The notes beneath the pieces are model-generated. The model did no database searches, was not told the origin of the DNA, and saw only the letters and a program-made list of their open reading frames with translations. DNA of 41,210 nucleotides from Betaproteobacteria bacterium. GTDB lineage: Bacteria; Pseudomonadota; Gammaproteobacteria; Burkholderiales; Casimicrobiaceae. Shown piece by piece: positions 16,960 through 25,928 of this stretch (position 1 is its first letter; each line of letters starts with the position of its first letter). The DNA is taken from positions 1 through 41,210 of the forward strand of contig PLYT01000110.1 of assembly GCA_003153475.1 (NCBI GenBank), read 5' to 3'. The translations under genes and the position numbers were made by a program.

Positions 16960-18003
16960 ATGCCAAAAATACTGATCCTCGGCGTCAACGGCTTCATCGG
17001 CCACCATCTGTCCCAGCAAATCATCGCCTCGACTGACTGGGAGGTCTACGGCATGGACATGCAGAGCGAGCGCATCGCCGATCTGCTGCCGGAAAAGCGC
17101 TTTCACTTCTTCGAAGGCGACATCACGATCAACAAGGAATGGATCGAGTATCACATCAAGAAATGCAATACGGTGCTGCCGCTGGTCGCGATCGCCACGC
17201 CCGCCACCTACGTGCGCGAGCCGCTGCGGGTATTCGAGCTCGACTTCGAAGCCAACCTGCCGATCGTCCGCGCCTGCGTGCGCTACAAGAAGCACATCGT
17301 CTTCCCGTCGACCTCGGAGGTCTACGGCATGTGCACCGATGCCGCGTTCGATTCCGAGACCTCCGATCTGGTGCTGGGTCCGATCAACAAGCCGCGCTGG
17401 ATCTACGCGTGCGCGAAGCAGCTGATGGACCGGGTAATCCACGCCTACGGCATGCAGGAAGGGCTCGACTACACGCTGTTTCGGCCGTTCAACTGGATCG
17501 GCTCGGGACTCGACTCGATCAATACCGCCAAGGAAGGCAGCTCGCGCGTGATCACCCAGTTCCTCGGTCACATCGTTCGCGGCGAGCCGATAAAGCTGGT
17601 CGACGGCGGCACGCAGAAACGCGCCTTCACTTACATCGACGACGGCGTGTCGGCGCTGATGCGCATCATCAGCAACGACAACGGCATCGCCAGCGGCAAG
17701 ATCTACAACGTCGGCAACCCGCTCAACAACTATTCGGTCAGGGAGCTCGCGCAGATGATGCTGGATCTCGCGCTGACCTATCCCGAGTACCGCGATACGG
17801 CGGTGCAGGTCGAACTGCTCGACGTGACCGCGGAAGACTACTACGGCAAGGGCTATCAGGACGTGCAGAACCGCGTCCCCGACATCACCAATACCTGCGC
17901 CGAGCTTGGGTGGCAGCCGACGGTGACGATGGAGGAATCGCTGAAGCGCATCTTCGATGCCTACCGAGGGCAGGTCGCCGAGGCGCGGCAGCTCGTCGAT
18001 TGA
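16960..18003 (+). CDS. arnA: UDP-glucuronate C4-oxidase/decarboxylase (ArnA C-terminal half as a separate gene)
   Basis: NAD-dependent extended short-chain dehydrogenase, 347 residues, equal to the C-terminal domain of E. coli ArnA. It oxidises and decarboxylates UDP-glucuronate to UDP-L-Ara4-ketose, the ArnB substrate. Visible: nucleotide-binding GVNGFIGHHL near the N-terminus, the catalytic STSEVYG serine/threonine region, the YACAKQLMDR tyrosine-lysine pair, and RPFNWIGSGLDSI, very close to enteric ArnA. No Ugd (UDP-glucose dehydrogenase) gene is present in the window, so UDP-glucuronate must be supplied from elsewhere. Confidence 0.93.
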   Translation: MPKILILGVNGFIGHHLSQQIIASTDWEVYGMDMQSERIADLLPEKRFHFFEGDITINKEWIEYHIKKCNTVLPLVAIATPATYVREPLRVFELDFEANLPIVRACVRYKKHIVFPSTSEVYGMCTDAAFDSETSDLVLGPINKPRWIYACAKQLMDRVIHAYGMQEGLDYTLFRPFNWIGSGLDSINTAKEGSSRVITQFLGHIVRGEPIKLVDGGTQKRAFTYIDDGVSALMRIISNDNGIASGKIYNVGNPLNNYSVRELAQMMLDLALTYPEYRDTAVQVELLDVTAEDYYGKGYQDVQNRVPDITNTCAELGWQPTVTMEESLKRIFDAYRGQVAEARQLVD

Positions 18004-18064
18004 CGATGGACGCCGATCTTCCGCGGCGGCGGCTCGCCGGCAACGCACTGCCTTCGAATCCGCG

Positions 18065-19012
18065 ATGAGCATCCTGGCACTGAAGATCGATGTCGACACG
18101 CTGCGCGGCACGCGTGAGGGCGTTCCTGCCCTGCTCGACCTGCTGCGCCGTCACCAGGTCGGCGCGACCTTCCTGTTCAGCGTCGGGCCCGACCACACGG
18201 GGCGGGCGATCAAGCGCATTTTTCGGCCGGGATTTTTCAGCAAGGTGCGCCGAACCTCCGTCGTTCAACACTACGGAGTGGCCACGCTCTTGTATGGCAC
18301 CGCGCTGCCCGGGCCCGACATCGGACGCCGTGCGGGCGACACGATGCTCGCGGTGCGCGACGAAGGCTTCGAAACGGGGCTGCATTGCTGGGATCACGTC
18401 AAGTGGCAGGACGGCGTGGCCGGCGCTGACGCCGACTGGACGGCGAGGCAGATGCGGCTCGCCTGCGAGCGCTACACCGACGTGTTCAAGGAGCCGCCGC
18501 GCGTGCACGGGGCGGCGGGCTGGCAGATGAACGTCGATGCGTTGCGCCAGACGCAGGCCCTCGGTTTCGACTACTGCTCGGACGGCCGCGGGACGCATCC
18601 GCATCTGCCGGTGTGGAATGCGGAGCTGATCCGCTGCCCGCAGCTTCCGACGACGCTGCCGACGCTGGACGAGCTGATCGGCATCGATGGCGCCACGGCG
18701 GACGACGCCGCCGCGCGACTGCTGGCGCTGACCGCCCCACCCGGAGCCGACGGCCCGCAAACCAGCCACGTCTTTACGCTGCACGCGGAGCTCGAAGGCC
18801 TGCGCCTCGCCGCGACGCTCGAGTTGCTGCTCAACGGCTGGAAGGTCCAGGGCTACCGCCTGTCATCGCTGCGACGCCTGTATGAAACGTTCGAGCCGAT
18901 GGCGCTGCCGCGATGCGAAGTCGGCCTGGACCCGGTGCCGGGGCGCAGCGGGACCCTGCTTTGCCAGCGGCGGGAATTCTTAAGCGACTTCGACCTCGCG
19001 CGCGCCGCCTAG
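18065..19012 (+). CDS. arnD: ArnD-like undecaprenyl-phosphate formamido-arabinose deformylase
   Basis: Polysaccharide-deacetylase (NodB) fold enzyme, 315 residues, that removes the formyl group from the undecaprenyl-linked sugar before flipping. The metal aspartate lies in LALKIDVDTLRGTREGVPAL, and the histidine site in HCWDHVKWQD. VHGAAGWQMNVDAL and YCSDGRGTHPHLPVW are ArnD-specific text. The start at 18065 gives the family's MSxLALKIDVD N-terminus; the longer open frame is rejected because it reads back into the preceding gene. It follows the decarboxylase by 61 bases and is the last arn gene. Confidence 0.92.
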   Translation: MSILALKIDVDTLRGTREGVPALLDLLRRHQVGATFLFSVGPDHTGRAIKRIFRPGFFSKVRRTSVVQHYGVATLLYGTALPGPDIGRRAGDTMLAVRDEGFETGLHCWDHVKWQDGVAGADADWTARQMRLACERYTDVFKEPPRVHGAAGWQMNVDALRQTQALGFDYCSDGRGTHPHLPVWNAELIRCPQLPTTLPTLDELIGIDGATADDAAARLLALTAPPGADGPQTSHVFTLHAELEGLRLAATLELLLNGWKVQGYRLSSLRRLYETFEPMALPRCEVGLDPVPGRSGTLLCQRREFLSDFDLARAA

Positions 19013-19063
19013 CGCCGCATCGCGCGAACCGAGCCTTCTCTTCACCCACGCCGAAAGCCCACC

Positions 19064-19516
19064 ATGCCCAACGCCAAAGTCGCCGACTTCAGCGCTCCTT
19101 CGACCGAAGGAACGTTCCGTCTGTCCGACCACCGCGGCCACCCGGTGGTCCTCTATTTCTACCCGAAGGACAATACGCCGGGATGCACGACCGAGGGTGC
19201 CAATTTTCGCGACTTGCACAAGGCTTTCGCCCGCGCCGGCGCCGTGGTTGCCGGCGTGTCGCGCGACAGCCTGAAATCGCACGAGAATTTCAAGGCCAAG
19301 ATGGGCTTTCCGTTCGATCTGATCTCCGATGCCGACGAAAAGCTCTGCACGCAGTTCGGCGTCATCAAGATGAAAAACATGTACGGCAAGAAGGTCCGCG
19401 GCATCGAGCGCAGCACCTTTCTGATCGACGGCACGGGCACGCTGGCGCGCGAGTGGCGCGGCGTCAAGGTTCCCGGGCACGCCGACGAGGTCCTCGAGGC
19501 GGTCAAGGCGCTCTAA
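19064..19516 (+). CDS. bcp: Bcp/PrxQ-type thiol peroxidase
   Basis: Small peroxiredoxin (150 residues) that reduces hydrogen and organic peroxides with thioredoxin. The active-site text is YFYPKDNTPGCTTEGANFRD with peroxidatic Cys41 and Thr38. The resolving cysteine five residues later found in E. coli Bcp is absent (Ala46 here). The only other cysteine is Cys95 (DEKLCTQFG), so the enzyme is either 1-Cys or uses Cys95 as an unusual resolver. It is 51 bases after arnD and may be read through from the arn operon, but there is no functional link in sequence. Confidence 0.93.
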   Translation: MPNAKVADFSAPSTEGTFRLSDHRGHPVVLYFYPKDNTPGCTTEGANFRDLHKAFARAGAVVAGVSRDSLKSHENFKAKMGFPFDLISDADEKLCTQFGVIKMKNMYGKKVRGIERSTFLIDGTGTLAREWRGVKVPGHADEVLEAVKAL

Positions 19517-19649
19517 CGCGCCTGTGCCCTTCCCGCCACAATCCCTGAGGTTCGAACGCACCGGTGCCTACAATAGCTTGTGTTTCCGCCGCGAGCTGTT
19601 CTACGATGGAGCCGGTACCCACCGCCCCGCTAAGCCTTAAAGGAGGCCC

Positions 19650-21110
19650 ATGGTCGAGCGCAAACTTCGTCTAGCGCCCCAAGTCACCAAGATCAGCAAG
19701 ACTCCATCCTCCAAGCTGTTCGTCCTCGACACCAACGTGCTGATGCACGATCCGACCAGCCTGTTCCGCTTCGAAGAGCACGACATCTTCCTGCCTATCC
19801 TCACCCTCGAGGAGCTCGACAACAACAAAAAAGGCGTCACCGAAGTCGCGCGCAATGCACGCCAGGCATCGCGCTACCTCGATGAGCTGGTCACGGCGGC
19901 GATCGCGATCAGCAACGGCAGCCTTGCCGCAGGCATACCGCTGAAGCCGCAAAGCGGCGGCGCCGCGACCGGCCGGCTGTTTCTGCAGACCGACGCGATC
20001 TCGACGACGTTGCCGCCCTCGCTCGCCGGAGGCAAGGCGGACAACCAGATCATCGCCGTCGTCATGCATCTGTCGCAGGCCCAGCCGAAGCGCAATGTCA
20101 TCCTGGTGTCCAAGGACATCAACATGCGCATCAAGGCGCGTGCTCTCGGCATCGCGGCCGAAGATTATTTCAACGACAAGGTCCTCGAAGACACCGATCT
20201 GCTCTACAGCGGCATGCGCGAGCTGCCGGCCGACTTCTGGGACCGCCACGGCAAGGCGATGGAGTCCTGGCAGCAGAGCGGCAACACCTATTATCGGGTC
20301 ACCGGACCGCTCTGCCACAACCTTCTGATCAATGAATTCGTCTATCTCGAGGGCAAGGGGCCGGGAGAGACGCCGTTGTACGCGATGGTCCGCGAAGTCA
20401 GCGGCCGCACCGCGCTGTTGCAGACGCTGAAGGACTACACGCATCAGAAGAACAACGTCTGGGGCATCACCGCACGCAACCGCGAGCAGAATTTCGCGCT
20501 CAATCTGCTGATGAATCCCGACATCGATTTCGTCACGCTGCTCGGACAGGCCGGCACCGGCAAGACGCTGCTGACGCTGGCCGCCGGATTGATGACGACG
20601 CTCGAATTCAAGGTGTACTCGGAAATCATCATGACCCGCGTCACCGTGCCGGTCGGCGAGGACATCGGCTTCCTGCCGGGAACCGAGGAGGAGAAGATGA
20701 ATCCCTGGATGGGCGCGCTGGAGGACAATCTCGACGTCCTCAACAAAACCGACGATGAAGCGGGCGAGTGGGGCCGCGCCGCGACGCGAGACCTGATCCG
20801 CTCCCGGATCAAGGTCAAGTCGCTGAACTTCATGCGCGGGCGCACGTTCATCAACAAATACCTGATCATCGACGAAGCTCAGAACCTGACGCCCAAGCAG
20901 ATGAAGACGCTGATCACGCGCGCCGGACCGGGCACCAAGGTCGTGTGCCTGGGCAACATTGCGCAGATCGACACGCCATATCTCACCGAGGGCAGCTCGG
21001 GGCTGACCTATGTAGTCGACCGCTTCAAAGGCTGGTCGCACAGCGGGCATGTGACCTTGACACGCGGCGAGCGCTCGCGGCTCGCCGACCGCGCGGCCGA
21101 AATCCTGTAA
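19650..21110 (+). CDS. PIN-PhoH fusion ATPase (PhoH2-like)
   Basis: A 486-residue protein with an N-terminal PIN ribonuclease domain (LFVLDTNVLMHDP around 23-35 with the first acidic residue Asp27) and a C-terminal PhoH ATPase domain (Walker A GQAGTGKT near 300; Walker B YLIIDEAQNLTPKQMK). Family members act as RNA helicase/nuclease proteins. A near-perfect ribosome site AAAGGAGG lies 5 bases before the ATG, the strongest in this part of the window. A possible -10 TACAAT is at 19569-19574, but without a good -35. It is followed by a glycosylation cassette after 67 bases. Confidence 0.93.
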   Translation: MVERKLRLAPQVTKISKTPSSKLFVLDTNVLMHDPTSLFRFEEHDIFLPILTLEELDNNKKGVTEVARNARQASRYLDELVTAAIAISNGSLAAGIPLKPQSGGAATGRLFLQTDAISTTLPPSLAGGKADNQIIAVVMHLSQAQPKRNVILVSKDINMRIKARALGIAAEDYFNDKVLEDTDLLYSGMRELPADFWDRHGKAMESWQQSGNTYYRVTGPLCHNLLINEFVYLEGKGPGETPLYAMVREVSGRTALLQTLKDYTHQKNNVWGITARNREQNFALNLLMNPDIDFVTLLGQAGTGKTLLTLAAGLMTTLEFKVYSEIIMTRVTVPVGEDIGFLPGTEEEKMNPWMGALEDNLDVLNKTDDEAGEWGRAATRDLIRSRIKVKSLNFMRGRTFINKYLIIDEAQNLTPKQMKTLITRAGPGTKVVCLGNIAQIDTPYLTEGSSGLTYVVDRFKGWSHSGHVTLTRGERSRLADRAAEIL

Positions 21111-21177
21111 GGGCTTCTGACGCAATGATGCGTTCGTCGAACCGGATCGGACGCGACGGCGCACCGGCGCGGACGTC

Positions 21178-22170
21178 GTGCTGAGCGCGCTGCCGGGGCC
21201 GGCCACCCGAGACGGCAATCCGGCCGAGATCAGTATCGTCGTTCCCGTCTACAACGAGGAGGCGGGACTCGCCGCGTTCTGGGCGCGCCTTGCGCCGGTG
21301 CTGGCCTCGCTGGCCTGCCGCGCCGAGGTGGTCTTCATCGACGACGGCAGCAGCGACGGTACGCTCGCGCAGCTCCTGTCGCTGCGTCATCTCGATCCGC
21401 GCGTGCGCATCGTCAGCTTGTCGCGCAATTTCGGCAAGGAAATCGCGCTGAGCGCCGGCCTCGATCATGCCGACGGCGACGCGGTCGTCCCGATCGACGC
21501 CGATCTGCAGCACCCGCCGGAGGTCATACCCGAGCTCGTCGCACGCTGGCGTGACGGCAGCGACATCGTCATCGCCTTGCGTCGCGACCGCGCGACCGAC
21601 AGCCTGCTGCGCCGCGCCGCGTCGTCGCTGTTTCACCGCGTGTTCGCCCGGATGACGACGGTGCCCGTTGTGCGCGATGCCGGTGACTTCCGCCTGATGT
21701 CGCGCCCGGTCGTCGAGGCGCTGCGGCGGCTGCCCGAGCGCACGCGTTTCATGAAGGGACTTTACGCCTGGGTCGGTTTTCGCCAGACCACCGTCTCCTA
21801 CGACATCGAGCCGCGCCTCGAGGGCCGGTCCAAATGGAGCCTCTGGCGGCTGTGGCGGCTCGCCCTCGACGGCATTACCTCGTTCAGCTCGTTGCCGCTC
21901 AAGGTCTGGAGCGTCGTCGGACTGGCATTCGCCCTCGCGGCGCTGGCCTACGGCGGTTACCTGGTCGCGCGCACGATCGTGCGCGGCATCGACGTGCCCG
22001 GGTACGCATCGCTGATGGTGATGATCCTGTTCCTCGGCGGACTGCAGCTTCTTTCGCTCGGCGTCATCGGCGAATACCTGGGACGCGTGTACGACGAGGT
22101 CAAGGCCCGGCCGCTGTACATCGTACGGCAGCGCATCGGCTTCGACCGCGACGACCAGAGCCCCGGCTGA
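21178..22170 (+). CDS. gtrB: GtrB-like polyprenyl-phosphate glycosyltransferase
   Basis: Family 2 transferase (330 residues) expected to load a sugar on undecaprenyl phosphate. The GT-A domain shows SIVVPVYNEEAGL, VVFIDDGSSDGT and the metal-binding PIDADLQHPPEVIPEL; the middle has RDAGDFRLMSRPVVEAL. Two C-terminal membrane helices (about 240-262 and 275-298) and the ending GEYLGRVYDEVKARPLY match GtrB/DPM1-like proteins. The start is a GTG at 21178; no in-frame ATG is near. It is followed 13 bases later by gtrA. The transferred sugar cannot be read from sequence. Confidence 0.88.
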   Translation: MLSALPGPATRDGNPAEISIVVPVYNEEAGLAAFWARLAPVLASLACRAEVVFIDDGSSDGTLAQLLSLRHLDPRVRIVSLSRNFGKEIALSAGLDHADGDAVVPIDADLQHPPEVIPELVARWRDGSDIVIALRRDRATDSLLRRAASSLFHRVFARMTTVPVVRDAGDFRLMSRPVVEALRRLPERTRFMKGLYAWVGFRQTTVSYDIEPRLEGRSKWSLWRLWRLALDGITSFSSLPLKVWSVVGLAFALAALAYGGYLVARTIVRGIDVPGYASLMVMILFLGGLQLLSLGVIGEYLGRVYDEVKARPLYIVRQRIGFDRDDQSPG

Positions 22171-22183
22171 TCCGGCGCCGCCG

Positions 22184-22579
22184 ATGCCGACGCTGCTGCA
22201 CCGGTTTGGCCGCTTCGCGGTCGTCGGAGCGCTCGCGACCGCGACACACGCGGCGGTATTCACCGCGGCGATCGAGGCAGCCCACGTCGAACCGGTGCTT
22301 GCCACCGCGCTTGCCTTCGTCGTGGCGATGCTGACCGGGTTCGCGCTGAACCGGCGCTGGACCTTCGCCGTATCGAATGCGCCGGCGCGACGGCTCTGGC
22401 GCTACGCATTCGCCGCGCTCGCGGGTCTCGCGCTCAACGCGGGCATCATGTACTGCGTCGTGCACCTGCTGCACTGGTCGCCGTATCTCGGGCTCGCGGC
22501 GGCGATCGTGATCGTTCCGCCCGTGACCTTCACGCTCAACCATTTCTGGGTCTTTCGCGATCCGGTCCCGCGGGGATGA
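22184..22579 (+). CDS. gtrA: GtrA-family membrane protein (putative lipid-linked sugar flippase)
   Basis: A 131-residue, four-helix membrane protein. RFGRFAVVGALATATHAAVF begins the GtrA fold, and ALAFVVAMLTGFALNRRWTF and TFTLNHFWVFRD are its two diagnostic segments. GtrA is thought to flip the undecaprenyl-phosphate sugar made by GtrB. The stop overlaps the next gene's ATG (ATGA), so the two are coupled. Confidence 0.9.
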   Translation: MPTLLHRFGRFAVVGALATATHAAVFTAAIEAAHVEPVLATALAFVVAMLTGFALNRRWTFAVSNAPARRLWRYAFAALAGLALNAGIMYCVVHLLHWSPYLGLAAAIVIVPPVTFTLNHFWVFRDPVPRG

Positions 22580-24465
22580 TGCCCCGACGCATGAGCTACG
22601 CCATCGACCTGCCGGTGCAACGCTACGCGACGGCTCGACGCACGGGTCGGTCCGACGTAGCCGTCGTCGCCGCCTTCATGGCGATCTATATCGCGAGCAG
22701 CTGCTTCGGCGCTGCCGGCCCGGACACGGCTCGCGACGTCGCCGCGGCACTGGCGATACGCGATCTGGGTGCGCTACCGCTGCACGGGCCGCTGCTGGCA
22801 GGCACCTCGCACCTGGGGCCGCTGTGGTTCTATCTGCTGGCGCTGCCGATGATCATCCATCGCTCGTGGCTCGGCGTTGCCCTGTTCGTAGCCCTCATCG
22901 GCAGCCTGCAATTTCCGCTGGCCTACGCGGCCGGGCGCCGGCTGATCGATCGGCGCTTCGGCCTCCTCTGGTGCGCGCTGCTGGCGTTGCCCGGATGGGG
23001 AAGCTTTCAGCTGGTCGGCTTTTCGCACACCAACATGGTTCCGGCCTGCAGCATGCTGGTGCTCTATGCGCTGGTGCGCCTCGCGCAGGACCGGCAGCCG
23101 CGCTGGCTGGTCGTCGCCACCGGCGCGTTCTCGCTGGCATTGCACGCGCATCCGACGACGATCGGACTGGCGCCGGTCATCGCGATCGTCGCGCTGATGG
23201 CCATGCCCAGCGTCGGCGCACTGCTGCCCTGGGGCGCCCTGGCGATCCTGGTCGCGCTGCTGCCGTTCGCGCCGCTGCTCGCCGATCGCTTCGCCGCCCC
23301 GGCCCCGCTTGCCGCGCAAGTCGCCCAATATGTCGGCAGCACGATGCACTCGTCCAACCTGCTCGACACCGGGTCGCTGCTCTGGGCGATGCTGGTGCGC
23401 GGCCCGCGGATAGTTGCCCAGGCGTTTGTCGCGATGACGCCCGGCATGTCCGCCGCGGCCGTCGTCGCGGTGCTGGCGCTGGAACTGGCCGCGCTGGCCG
23501 GACTCCTGTTCGCCGTCCGGCGACAGCCGCTACCCGTCGCCGCCGCACTGTTCGTAACGCTGGCAATCGCTGCGCTCATCGCATGGCTGCGTCCGGCGAC
23601 GCCGTTTTACATGACCTACGCGCTGCTGCCGTTCCTTGCCGGGCTCGGTGCGCTGGGTCTGTACGGCCTGTGTGCCGGGCTGCCCGAGCGCGGCGCGGTG
23701 CTGCTGGCCGGCATCCTCGGCGTCGCGCTGTTGCTGCACGCGGTCTTCGCCATCGGCATCGCCGCGACGATCGCCTCGGGCGACGTCGCGCTCGACGTCT
23801 CCTCGCGGCTCGATGTGAAGCAGGATGACGCGACGCCGGCGCTGGCCGAGCCGTGGCTGCCCGCGCATGCGGTCGATGCAAGCGGCGCGCTGCTTTGCCG
23901 CCAGCGCCGTCCGATCGTGCTGCATGGGGCGTACGCGTATCTCGAGCATGTCTACCTCGGCTTGGATCACCGGCTGCGTTGCGGCATACTCGATGTCCAT
24001 CTCGCGGGCATCGAGCCCGCCACCGGCGTCCACCTGGTCGGACTCGCCCGGCCCGCATGGCGCGCGCTGGGCTGGACGCCGCCGATCTCTATCGGCGGGA
24101 TCGGAGTGACGCATGCCGCGGAGGTGCTGTGGCCCACGCAGGGCCTGCCGCCGCCGGACGGGAGCGTTTACCCCCCACCGGCGATCGCGCCGGCGCCGGT
24201 GCGTAGAGTCGCGATCGATGCCGCCGTACAAGGCGATCGAGCGCTGATCGTCGCGCTGCCTTACGTGCCATGGATGATTCCGCCGCAGATCGAGGTCACC
24301 GCCAACGGCATCGCGCGTGCGCCGCTGGCGCGCGACGTCGCCGCGGCGGTCTACACCTGCCGGGAGTGCGCCGGCGCTGCGGCGGTTGCCTGGCGGATCT
24401 CGATCGTCTCGTCGGCGCCGGAGCGGGTCGACATCGTGACGATCGCGCCGCCGCGCGGCGAATGA
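22576..24465 (+). CDS. GT-C-like polytopic membrane glycosyltransferase, function unknown
   Basis: A 629-residue membrane protein with about ten hydrophobic segments between residues 25 and 400, followed by a roughly 210-residue soluble domain with few recognisable motifs. The first loop contains GPDTARDVAAALAIRDLG, in the position where PMT/GT-C transferases carry an acidic catalytic residue. SHLGPLWFYLLALPMIIH follows. Its place behind gtrB and gtrA makes it the probable strain-specific (GtrC-like) transferase that attaches the sugar to a surface acceptor (inference). The late CRQRRP and TCREC cysteines are in the soluble part. Its stop overlaps the ATG of the next, frameshifted lipase gene. 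Confidence 0.72.
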   Translation: MMPRRMSYAIDLPVQRYATARRTGRSDVAVVAAFMAIYIASSCFGAAGPDTARDVAAALAIRDLGALPLHGPLLAGTSHLGPLWFYLLALPMIIHRSWLGVALFVALIGSLQFPLAYAAGRRLIDRRFGLLWCALLALPGWGSFQLVGFSHTNMVPACSMLVLYALVRLAQDRQPRWLVVATGAFSLALHAHPTTIGLAPVIAIVALMAMPSVGALLPWGALAILVALLPFAPLLADRFAAPAPLAAQVAQYVGSTMHSSNLLDTGSLLWAMLVRGPRIVAQAFVAMTPGMSAAAVVAVLALELAALAGLLFAVRRQPLPVAAALFVTLAIAALIAWLRPATPFYMTYALLPFLAGLGALGLYGLCAGLPERGAVLLAGILGVALLLHAVFAIGIAATIASGDVALDVSSRLDVKQDDATPALAEPWLPAHAVDASGALLCRQRRPIVLHGAYAYLEHVYLGLDHRLRCGILDVHLAGIEPATGVHLVGLARPAWRALGWTPPISIGGIGVTHAAEVLWPTQGLPPPDGSVYPPPAIAPAPVRRVAIDAAVQGDRALIVALPYVPWMIPPQIEVTANGIARAPLARDVAAAVYTCRECAGAAAVAWRISIVSSAPERVDIVTIAPPRGE

Positions 24466-25903
24466 CCGCTCGCGCAAACCCCGGCGCGACGTCCCGGCTG
24501 TGCGCTCTGGCGCAATGCGTCGCGATGCTCTGCCTCGGCGCACTCATCGCCGCCGCGGCGAGCAGCCGACCCAGCCCAACCTGAGACGACTCTACTGGGT
24601 CGGCAGCGACAGCGTCGACACGACGCCGGTCATCGTCATCCCCGGCGTCTTCGGCTCGCGGCTGCGCGACCGGGTCAGCGGCGTCGAGGTCTGGCCCGGG
24701 ACGTCGAGTATCGGGACATCGCACTCGACTTCGATCCCGTTACGCTGCAGGTCAGGGGCGACAAGCTCGAAGCCTACGGTATCGCCGAGACCGCGCTGGG
24801 CCGGGACTTCTACGGCCAGATCATCGACACCTTGCGCCGCTTCGGCGGCTATGTGCCGGGAACGCCGGGAACGGCGGCGCCACGGGGCGAGCGCCGCTAC
24901 TACATCTACCCGTACGATTGGCGGCAGGACAACGTCGAAGCAGCGCGCGGGCCCGATCGCCTGATCGAGGCGATTCGCCGCGACTACGCCAATCCCGCGC
25001 TACGCGTCGACATCGTCGCGCACAGCATGGGCGGCCTGATCGCGCGCTACTACCTGCGCTACGGCACCGTCGACGTCCTCGACGGCAGCGAGCAGCAGGT
25101 CACGCTGTACGGGACGACGCGCGTGCGCAAGCTGGTCCTTGCTCGGGACGCCGAACATGGGCTCGGCCTCGTCGCTGCACGCCTTTCTCATCGGCCAGCC
25201 GGTCGGCTTGAAGCGGATCCCTCAGGAAGTGCTGGCGACGCTGCCCTCGGGCTATCAGCTGTTCCCGCACCCACTGGTAACCTGGTTGATCGACGTGACG
25301 GGCGCGCCGCTCGACGACGAGCTGTTCGACGGGGCGACGTGGCGGCGCTACCGCTGGTCGATCTTCGATCCCGCGGTCGAGGCGCGGATCCGCGCGACAC
25401 ATGGCGCCGGCGCTGACGCGTACCTCGAGGCGCTGCACCGCTACTTCGATTACCGCCTGGAGCGCGCGCGCCGGTTCATGTGGGCGCTGTCGACGCCGGA
25501 GCCTGCCACGCCGATCCGCTATGTCCTGTTCGGCGGCGATTGCACGCTGACCCCGGCGCGTCTTGCGCTGGAGTACGAAACCGAAACACCGGTCGCGCGC
25601 CTCTATCCGGGTGACATCAAGAATCCCGTCGCCGGCGTGCGCTACGACGAGCTGATGCTCGAGCCCGGCGACGGCAGCGTGACCAAGCCGTCGCTGCTGG
25701 CACGGGAGACGCTCGATCCCAGCGCGCCGCAGAACGAGGACAGCTTCATTCCGATCGCGTACTGGCTCTTCCTGTGCGAACGTCACAACCGCCTTACAGG
25801 CAACATCAATTTCCAGGACAACCTGCTCAACGTGTTGCTTACCCGCAACCTGCCGTGGGAGATGAGCGCGCCGGCAAGCGCGCCGGCTCCATCGGTCCAA
25901 TGA
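24462..25903 (+). pseudogene. LCAT-like lipase/acyltransferase, interrupted by three frameshifts
   Basis: An alpha/beta-hydrolase of the lecithin:cholesterol acyltransferase family read across three frame changes. From the ATG at 24462, which overlaps the previous stop, a signal-peptide-like start (LCALAQCVAMLCLGALIAAA) ends in a TGA at 24582. The frame then shifts by -1 to give TPVIVIPGVFGSRLRDR. A second -1 shift near 24700 leads to VEYRDIALDFDP, YIYPYDWRQDN and the nucleophile motif AHSMGGLIARYYLRYG. A +1 shift near 25134 (gtccttgctcggg, one extra t) leads to LLGTPNMGSASS and the ending ERHNRLTGNINFQDNLLNVLL. Motifs are intact, so decay is recent or the shifts are assembly errors. Confidence 0.8.
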
Positions 25904-25928
25904 ACGGAAAACGAGACGCCGAATCGGC

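Noticed and set aside
14827..18111. A 1094-codon open frame antisense to the arn genes
   Set aside because: It is a by-product of GC-rich codon use opposite arnB, arnC and both arnA genes. The translation is rich in Arg, His and Asp with no domain, and the sense genes are unmistakable.
21110..21178. Short hairpin (acgca/tgcgt) after phoH
   Set aside because: Only five base pairs and no T run; not convincing as a terminator.
24650..25140. Programmed ribosomal frameshifting in the lipase
   Set aside because: Three separate shifts are needed, two in one direction and one in the other, and none sits at a recognisable slippery heptamer with a following structure.
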